From contig JAGHUS010000197.1 in NCBI GenBank assembly GCA_018064685.1, positions 1-39,645 on the forward strand: 39,645 nucleotides of DNA, given 5' to 3'. The notes below the pieces were generated by a model. The model did not search any database. It was not told the origin of the DNA and worked only from the letters and a program-made list of their open reading frames with translations. This stretch comes from Bacteroidales bacterium (GTDB lineage: Bacteria > Bacteroidota > Bacteroidia > Bacteroidales > Bacteroidaceae). Shown piece after piece: positions 35,058-39,645 of this stretch (position 1 is its first letter; every line of letters begins with the position of its first letter). Both the position numbers and the translations under genes were made by a program.

Positions 35058-37655
35058 CTACTTCACCGTGAAGTCCAGCTTCTTCAGTTCGCTCAGCTTC
35101 GAGCTGTTGCCATACAGCAACTGGAACTTGCCCGGACGCACGTTCACGGCATTGCTCTCAGCATCAAACCACTCAAAGCTCTTGGCCGTAAGGCGTATGG
35201 TGGCCATGCCTGTGCTGGCAGCCGGTACAGCCACACGCTCGAAGCCGCGCAGCTGCATGACGGGACCGTCAGCATCTTCCAGGTTCTTCACATATACCTG
35301 TACCACCTCGCTGCCCTCGCGCTGACCCACATTCTTTATCGGAACCGTGAGGGTGACCACATCATCGCTACCAGACCTTAGGGTATTGGCCGAGAGCGTG
35401 GCATCTCCAACCTCGAACCGTGTGTATGACAGACCATATCCGAACGGGAAGAGAGGCTCGTCGTTACGCATATATCGGTAGGTGCGGCCCTCCATGCTAT
35501 AGTCCTCGAAATCGGGCAACTGTGCACTGTTCTTGTAGAACGTGATGGGCAGCTTGCCACTAGGGTTCACCTTGCCGAAGAGCACCTCGGCTACAGCCTG
35601 TCCACCCATCATGCCGGGATACCAAGCCTGCAGGATGGCATCGCACGTCTCGCTCTCGGGCTCATAGGCAATAGCCGATCCCGACATGCTGACGAAGATG
35701 ACCTTCTTGCCAGCCTCGTGAAGTGCCTTGAGCAGACCACGCTGCACGGCGGGCAGTTCGATGTGGGTACGATCGCCGCCACGGAAACCGTCGATGTCGA
35801 CAGGCATCTCCTCGCCTTCCAGCGAAGCAGCAATACCACCCACATATACCACCTTGTCATAGCCCCTCAGCTCGTCGACAATCTGCTGATAGTCAATGAT
35901 GCTCTCGATGCCCACGTTGACCTTGATGCTGGCACCGTATGTGGTGATGTGCGAGAAGCGGATCTCGATGTTATACTCCTTGCCAGCCTCCACCTGTATA
36001 GGGGTACGAGTGGGGGTAACGCGCCATGTCGAATACTTCTGCTTCACCTCGCCATTCACCAGCACCTCGAAGTTGCTTACCGACTCCACATTCACTACCA
36101 CTTCGCCACTCTGCTTGGGTTTCAGTACCGTCTGATAGACGGCGCTGAAGTCGGTCAGATTCAAGCCCGGAGCAAACTGATAGTTGCCCGCAGTAGTCTT
36201 GCTGAAGGGTGCCGTATAGTACTGTGTCGTCACCGGCTTTCCCTCCATCTTCGTATTGTTCCAAAACGTACCCTTGATGCCCGACTTGCCATCAAACGAC
36301 AGCTGGTCGAAGATGGGCGTCACGATGCGGTTGTCCGTCAGGTCGCATGCCTTCATGTACTTCACCTTCTTGTCTATCTTCTTTATGCCATCCAGCACGG
36401 TGATGGTTGTGGTGGGCGTACCGTTGTAGTTACCCCACATCAAGGGCTTGTCGTCGGCATTAGGCCCTATCACAGCCACCTTCTCCGAAGCCTTCAAGGG
36501 CAATATGTCACCACGGTTCTGCAGCAACGTCATTGACTGACGAGCCATGTCCAGGGCCAGCTGCAGGTGTTCCTTGCTCTCCAGCACTGAACTGGGAATC
36601 TTGCTCCACTCGCACAGCGAGGCATCGTCCATCTCGCCCAGGTCGAAGCGGCCCTCAAGCAGACGAATGACATGCTTGTCCACCTCTTTCTCGGTAATGA
36701 AATCACGCTTCACGGCATCAGGCAACTTCCTGTAGTCATAGTTGTAGCCGCACTCCACATCGGTACCCGCCAGAGCAGCACGGGCAGCCGAGTGAACGGC
36801 ATCGCTGGCCGTCTTATGGCTGGAATGGATGTCGGTGACAGCTCCGCAATCGCTCACCACAAGATACTCGAAGCCCCACTCGTCGCGCAGAATCTGTTGC
36901 AGCAGACGCTGACTAGAGCAGCAAGGCTCATCATCCAAGCGCTGATAAGCACACATCACCTCGCGCACCTTAGCATCCTGCACAAGTGCTTTGAAGGCTG
37001 GAAGATAGGTCTCATGCATGTCGCGCGCACTCACATTGGTGAGGTTGGCTGTATGTCGGCTCCACTCCGGACCGCTATGCACGGCATAATGCTTGGCACA
37101 AGCCCACGTCTTGCGATAATTGGCATCCTCGGGACCCTGCAGTCCACGCACCACCGAGCATCCCATCACACTGGTCAGATAAGGATCCTCGCCATACGTC
37201 TCCTGTCCGCGTCCCCATCTGGGATCACGGAAGATGTTCACATTCGGTGTCCAGTAGCTCAGGGCATGAAAGCGAGTCACCTCCCCACCCTGTCGCTGCA
37301 GCTCGTTCCACTTGGCACGAGCCTCGTCGCTGACGGCATCAAAGACGCTATACACCATCTGCGGATTGAACGAAGCCGCCATGCCGATAGGTTCAGGGAA
37401 GTTTGTCACGTTGCCCATATTGGCCACGCCGTGCAAAGCTTCGCTCCACCACTGGAAACGCTTGATGCCCAGTCGCGGTATGGCAGGCGAGTCATCCAGC
37501 ATGAGCTGTGCCTTCTCCTCCAGCGTGAGACGGCTGCACAGATCTACGGCACGTTCGTGAGCCGACAGATTCGGATTCTGGTAGGGATACTGCTGTGCTT
37601 CAGCTGTGCAAAGCATCATCAAACCCGACACCAACAACGCTATTCTCTTTTTCAT
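35058..37655 (-). CDS. GH3 family glycoside hydrolase, beta-xylosidase-like, with PA14 insert
   Basis: 865 residues with signal peptide (MKKRIALLVSGLMMLCTAEA). The GH3 TIM barrel shows SEALHGVA (about 71-78), KHY near 188, and nucleophile Asp269 in VVSDCGAV; the D-C-G form is typical of the xylosidase branch rather than the SDW of glucosidases. The second domain is interrupted at about 420-560 by a PA14-like beta domain, followed by a C-terminal fibronectin III-like domain. This matches periplasmic Prevotella Xyl3-type enzymes that release xylose from xylooligosaccharides. It lies 34 nt before the fusion gene on the same strand, possibly co-transcribed, although the functions differ. Confidence 0.92.
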   Translation of the reverse strand: MKKRIALLVSGLMMLCTAEAQQYPYQNPNLSAHERAVDLCSRLTLEEKAQLMLDDSPAIPRLGIKRFQWWSEALHGVANMGNVTNFPEPIGMAASFNPQMVYSVFDAVSDEARAKWNELQRQGGEVTRFHALSYWTPNVNIFRDPRWGRGQETYGEDPYLTSVMGCSVVRGLQGPEDANYRKTWACAKHYAVHSGPEWSRHTANLTNVSARDMHETYLPAFKALVQDAKVREVMCAYQRLDDEPCCSSQRLLQQILRDEWGFEYLVVSDCGAVTDIHSSHKTASDAVHSAARAALAGTDVECGYNYDYRKLPDAVKRDFITEKEVDKHVIRLLEGRFDLGEMDDASLCEWSKIPSSVLESKEHLQLALDMARQSMTLLQNRGDILPLKASEKVAVIGPNADDKPLMWGNYNGTPTTTITVLDGIKKIDKKVKYMKACDLTDNRIVTPIFDQLSFDGKSGIKGTFWNNTKMEGKPVTTQYYTAPFSKTTAGNYQFAPGLNLTDFSAVYQTVLKPKQSGEVVVNVESVSNFEVLVNGEVKQKYSTWRVTPTRTPIQVEAGKEYNIEIRFSHITTYGASIKVNVGIESIIDYQQIVDELRGYDKVVYVGGIAASLEGEEMPVDIDGFRGGDRTHIELPAVQRGLLKALHEAGKKVIFVSMSGSAIAYEPESETCDAILQAWYPGMMGGQAVAEVLFGKVNPSGKLPITFYKNSAQLPDFEDYSMEGRTYRYMRNDEPLFPFGYGLSYTRFEVGDATLSANTLRSGSDDVVTLTVPIKNVGQREGSEVVQVYVKNLEDADGPVMQLRGFERVAVPAASTGMATIRLTAKSFEWFDAESNAVNVRPGKFQLLYGNSSKLSELKKLDFTVK

Positions 37656-37688
37656 AATATCGCAGATTTAAATAAAAATTTCACACTA

Positions 37689-37696
37689 CAAAGATA
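37689..37696 (-). promoter_or_regulatory. -7 box (TATCTTTG) for the GH3 gene
   Basis: Exact match on the minus strand 34 nt before the GH3 ATG. Confidence 0.65.
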
Positions 37697-37867
37697 ATAC
37701 AATTTATTCATTTCTCCAAAGAAAAGAAGAAGATTTTTGGTATATATTTCAAATTGCGTGGTTTTCCAACCATACAGTCCATCCCGTCTCACCGATTCCT
37801 CATTGCTCCCCTCAACAGCCATCCGCAATATCACTCTTATGGGTTGGTGAGTCTGTCGAACCATCGC

Positions 37868-37903
37868 CATCGCAGCGAAGCGTACAGTCATCGCAGCGAA
37901 GCG
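37868..37903. repeat. CATCGCAGCGAAGCG direct repeat at the end of microprotein B
   Basis: Two identical 15-nt copies at 37868 and 37889 (21-nt period). The second copy contains the stop codon of the 42-codon gene. Confidence 0.8.
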
Positions 37904-38016
37904 TCCTCGATGGCAAAAAAACTAGGTTCTTCAGTGCAGTTTGGCAGTACTCCTGCATCTATCAAACCATATAAGAGACATTCAGTTTCATCAATGGCAA
38001 GATAAGAATAATCCAT
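37888..38016 (-). CDS. Microprotein B, 42 aa, LxGLIDAxxLP family
   Basis: ATG at 38016, stop at 37888. It begins MDYSYLAIDE and contains LLYGLIDAGVLP (14-25). Gapless alignment to the 38441-38569 product gives M1, Y3-S4, L6, I8-D9, C13, L15, G17-L18-I19-D20-A21 and L24-P25 in common, and both are exactly 42 residues. Against that copy the G-L-I-D codons all differ at synonymous positions, which indicates selection on protein rather than on DNA. It is soluble and acidic with no signal. Exactly 56 nt separate the ATG from the symmetrical element at 38073. No promoter box is visible. Function unknown. Confidence 0.65.
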   Translation of the reverse strand: MDYSYLAIDETECLLYGLIDAGVLPNCTEEPSFFAIEDASLR

Positions 38017-38072
38017 AATTCATTAAAGTTTAATTGGTTACAATGGTTTGCGAGGTATTTGTTCTGGTTTTC

Positions 38073-38329
38073 AGGGAACTTTTCAGGGAATTTTTAAAAA
38101 GGAAGTTCCCTTTGTATAATATTGAAAATCTGCACTTTATGTCGGCTTAGGGATTTTATTCCATTTTTTTGTTTAAAACTTTTCTATGTGCGCACGTGTA
38201 AAGAGTTTTAAGAAAAAAAGTGGTAAAAGTTCCCTGAAGCAACATATCTATTTGATATTATGTAAGTTGTGAAGGGGTTTTTTGATTAAAAGTTCCCTAA
38301 AAAGTTCCCTGAACATCCAAAACTTCCCT
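38073..38329 (-). promoter_or_regulatory. Symmetrical iteron/palindrome element upstream of microprotein B
   Basis: Outer arms at 38073-38090 and 38293-38310 are inverted repeats (17 of 18 positions), each made of two AGGGAA words 12 nt apart, separated by 202 nt. An extra TTCCCT lies 13 nt beyond the distal arm (38324), and two more at 38106 and 38230. The centre (38191.5) coincides with an inner palindrome AAAACT...AGTTTT at 38175-38209 enclosing GTGCGCAC. Fills most of the gene-free stretch 38017-38440. It could be a binding array, an origin- or att-like site, or a structured leader RNA. Confidence 0.7.
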
Positions 38330-38413
38330 ATCTGGCACAAAAACCACACGGAGGTTAATGGATGAAATTAGGATGCACTGCTCATCCTGCTAGAGGAGGC
38401 ACTTAAGTATGCG

Positions 38414-38440
38414 GATCATGGGGTCAGCCCCCCCCCTGAT
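38414..38440 (-). terminator. Palindrome with nine-C tract after microprotein C
   Basis: GATCATGGGGTCAGC followed by nine C and TGATTC, directly after the stop codon of the 38441-38569 gene. Same family as the palindromes at 19451 and 23784. No T-run. Confidence 0.5.
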
Positions 38441-38569
38441 TCATTGTGCCATTATGATTTCGACTCCATGAATATAAGGCTTGTCATCGATGCCAGGCAA
38501 GGCTTCTGCGTCGATAAGTCCGTCCAGCGCACAAGCAATATCATCAATCAGTAGTTCAGAATATTCCAT
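38441..38569 (-). CDS. Microprotein C, 42 aa, LxGLIDAxxLP family
   Basis: ATG at 38569, stop at 38441. It begins MEYSELLIDD and contains ALDGLIDAEALP (14-25), then a divergent tail ending IIMAQ. Length and the first 25 positions match the neighbouring 42-codon gene without gaps, but most codons differ, so this is an older duplication with the protein conserved. Exactly 56 nt separate its ATG from the arm at 38626, identical to the neighbouring module. Soluble, acidic, no signal or membrane segment. Function unknown. Confidence 0.65.
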   Translation of the reverse strand: MEYSELLIDDIACALDGLIDAEALPGIDDKPYIHGVEIIMAQ

Positions 38570-38625
38570 ATTATATTAATTTTCAGTTATATAGAACCCA
38601 ATTTCTCATATACACTGCTGATAAT

Positions 38626-38885
38626 AGGGCATTTTTTAGGGCATTATTTGTTTCGTTTCAATCGTTACATATATCTGATTATTAGAAATTTAGAAAGGTG
38701 CGTGATTTTTTTCCGTTTTTTTCTCAAAACTCTTTTATACACGTACGCGCCTGTATGGAGTTTTAATAGAATAAATGCACTTTTTTCTCTATAGCGTTGT
38801 ATTGGATTGATATTTAACTCGTTATGAAGATTATAAATATTTAATATCTGCCCTAAAAAATGCCCTACGTTATATTAACTGCCCT
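38626..38885 (-). promoter_or_regulatory. Symmetrical iteron/palindrome element upstream of microprotein C
   Basis: Arms at 38626-38643 and 38849-38866 are perfect 18-nt inverted repeats, each two AGGGCA words 12 nt apart, separated by 205 nt. An extra TGCCCT lies 13 nt beyond the distal arm (38880). The centre (38746) coincides with AAAACTC...GAGTTTT at 38726-38764 enclosing ATACA/GTAT and GCGCGTACG-type sequence. The architecture equals that of 38073-38329 while the arm word differs. Covers most of the gene-free stretch 38570-38883. Confidence 0.72.
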
Positions 38886-39021
38886 ATCTTGAACATATTC
38901 CACATGGATGTCTGCCTATATGTTCGGCATACTCTAGGCTGACAAACTCGATTCTTACACAAAGGGGTCTAACACCCTTATGCAGGTATTTCCTCGTAAA
39001 GCTGCTGCTCGTCATGGTCAT
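38884..39021 (-). CDS. Possible 45-aa protein with CGxCxR end
   Basis: ATG at 39021 to TAG at 38884, right behind a -7 box. It starts MTMTSSSFTRKYLHKGVRP and ends HPCGICSR; the stop codon lies inside the outermost TGCCCT word of the next element. The same end (PPCGFCAR followed by TAG) can be read at the matching place of the other module, near 38330-38355, where the rest of the frame is broken by a stop. That suggests the frame was once coding in both modules. Two cysteines in CGxC could bind metal or form a disulfide. I do not recognise a family. Confidence 0.4.
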   Translation of the reverse strand: MTMTSSSFTRKYLHKGVRPLCVRIEFVSLEYAEHIGRHPCGICSR

Positions 39022-39038
39022 ATCTTTGTTTACGGCCA

Positions 39039-39046
39039 CAAATTTA
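39039..39046 (-). promoter_or_regulatory. -7 box (TAAATTTG) upstream of the 45-codon frame
   Basis: Exact match on the minus strand 18 nt before the ATG at 39021. A transcript from here would run through the element at 38626-38885 into microprotein C. Confidence 0.55.
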
Positions 39047-39096
39047 CAAAAATAATACAACACGAGCAAATTTTTAGAAAAAAAAGCCCCCTCTAA

Positions 39097-39213
39097 CTCC
39101 CCCCGAAGGGGGAGAACCCATATCCGCTGAAGACCTCCTCTAACTCCCCGAGGGGAATAAGGCTCTTCCCCCGCCCTAAAAGACCCTTCCCCCGCATCCC
39201 CTTAAAGGGGAGG
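39097..39213. repeat. Cluster of three CTCCCC/GGGGAG palindromes
   Basis: CTCCCCCCGAAGGGGGAG at 39097-39114, TCCCCGAGGGGA at 39145-39156 and ATCCCCTTAAAGGGGAGG at 39196-39213, in the manner of REP-like intergenic palindromes. A related one is at 23708-23726. Confidence 0.7.
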
Positions 39214-39549
39214 AGCTGCATTGCAGCGAGGGGGCAAAGTGTCTAGGGCACTATGAATCATGGGTGTATTCCACCTGATATACATATGTAAATATATATT
39301 ACTATAAATAACAAGTAATGTTATAGTCATTACATAAGGTCGTAAAGGCTAAAAGGCGGGCTTTCTAGTCTGTGATGGTGTGTGGCGGCGAGTTGGACAG
39401 GTGTTGTTGTACATGCGCTCAGGATGCCCGCAAATGGCCATAGAGAAGCAGTGCAGCACACGCCTGGAGCGCAGAGTGCGTTCGCAGCAAACGTAATGCT
39501 GCGATCGCAGCGGATGACGGCGGCGATCGCAGCGAGTGTTTTCAGAGGG
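39214..39549. other. Gene-free stretch
   Basis: No supportable coding frame. 39260-39350 is AT-rich. 39400-39545 is GC-rich and holds CTGCGATCGCAG (a perfect 12-nt palindrome near 39500) and a second CGATCGCAGCG about 25 nt later. The rest is unassigned. Confidence 0.6.
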
Positions 39550-39645
39550 CTATTCGCAGCCCAATTCCCTCAAAATGTAGTGTACTGCCAGTGGAGGGAG
39601 CTTCTTGGCAGTGGGCTTGATACCCATGGCAGTGAGTTCATCACG
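39550..39645 (-). CDS. C-terminal end of a DUF4248-like protein, cut by the window edge
   Basis: The last 31 codons of a minus-strand gene entering from the right, ending in TAG at 39550. The frame is open to the window edge. The residues ELTAMGIKPTAKKLPPLAV and HYILRELG fit the pattern ELxxxGxKPxxxxLTPxQVxxIxxxLG, which I associate with small Bacteroidales DUF4248 proteins often found with HU-type and amidase genes. The match rests on few residues and the N-terminus is missing, so the assignment is tentative. Confidence 0.45.
   Translation of the reverse strand, partial: RDELTAMGIKPTAKKLPPLAVHYILRELGCE

Noticed and set aside
33011..35071. A 686-codon plus-strand frame opposite the aminotransferase fusion
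   Set aside because: Low-complexity His/Gln-rich translation with no domain, fully antisense to a gene with intact motifs.
37652..37891. A 79-codon minus-strand frame starting in an ATGA overlap with microprotein B
   Set aside because: It reads through the GH3 promoter box and across the GH3 start codon, shows no domain, and part of it is the CATCGCAGCGAAGCG repeat.

Overview
The window looks like a Prevotella-type Bacteroidales chromosome. At least fifteen leaders carry the Bacteroidetes -7 box TAnnTTTG, Shine-Dalgarno sequences are essentially absent, and the gene set fits: M49 dipeptidyl peptidase III, GH109-like Gfo/Idh enzyme, DUF4421-like protein, CE1-CE6-type esterase, GH3 xylosidase, hybrid histidine kinases, and secreted proteins with a GRKV..GIYI..GKKV-type tail. 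There is no rRNA, CRISPR array or intact insertion sequence.

Layout. 350-5908 (minus) is a probable hisS / ABC-F ATPase / M13 lipoprotein peptidase run. 6028-11422 (plus) holds a 929-residue coiled-coil protein with a zinc-hook-like CxxC exactly at its midpoint but no ATPase heads, then an AraC-type HTH protein overlapping dipeptidyl peptidase III. 11618-15658 (plus) holds a DNA alkylation repair (AlkD-like) protein, purA, and a 7-TM hybrid histidine kinase. 15666-18919 holds a membrane protein divergent from a Gfo/Idh/MocA oxidoreductase and a DUF4421-like outer-membrane protein. 19487-21957 (minus) holds a GH109-like enzyme and an M15 peptidoglycan peptidase. 22189-26576 (plus) holds two secreted proteins, the second a two-domain carbohydrate esterase. 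26590-27544 holds a group II intron remnant behind a tRNA-Ser/Glu/Glu operon. 27677-35023 holds a sugar ketoisomerase, a second hybrid kinase paralogous to the first, two GT2 glycosyltransferases, and a fused acyltransferase-aminotransferase; together the enzymes look like a route to an N-acylated amino-deoxysugar and its transfer to a surface glycan. 35058-37655 is a GH3 beta-xylosidase.

The most unusual part is the right end with an echo at the left edge. Three tiny genes (169-249 plus, 37888-38016 minus, 38441-38569 minus) encode proteins that align without gaps over their first 25 residues (I8-D9, L15-x-G17-L18-I19-D20-A21, L24-P25). Two are exactly 42 codons. Each of those two is preceded, after exactly 56 nt, by a symmetrical element: an 18-nt arm of two 12-nt-spaced words, about 200 nt, then the inverted arm, with a smaller palindrome in the exact centre. 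The arm word differs between modules (AGGGAA versus AGGGCA) yet matches within each module. The left-edge copy appears to have the same 56-nt spacing and is cut by the window edge. I do not recognise this system from any named family.

Intergenic DNA is rich in repeats: pyrimidine-rich CTTTTTACTMCC arrays just before three unrelated start codons, short arrays that run across stop codons, a roughly 90-bp dispersed repeat present twice in opposite orientation, and GC-rich palindromes.
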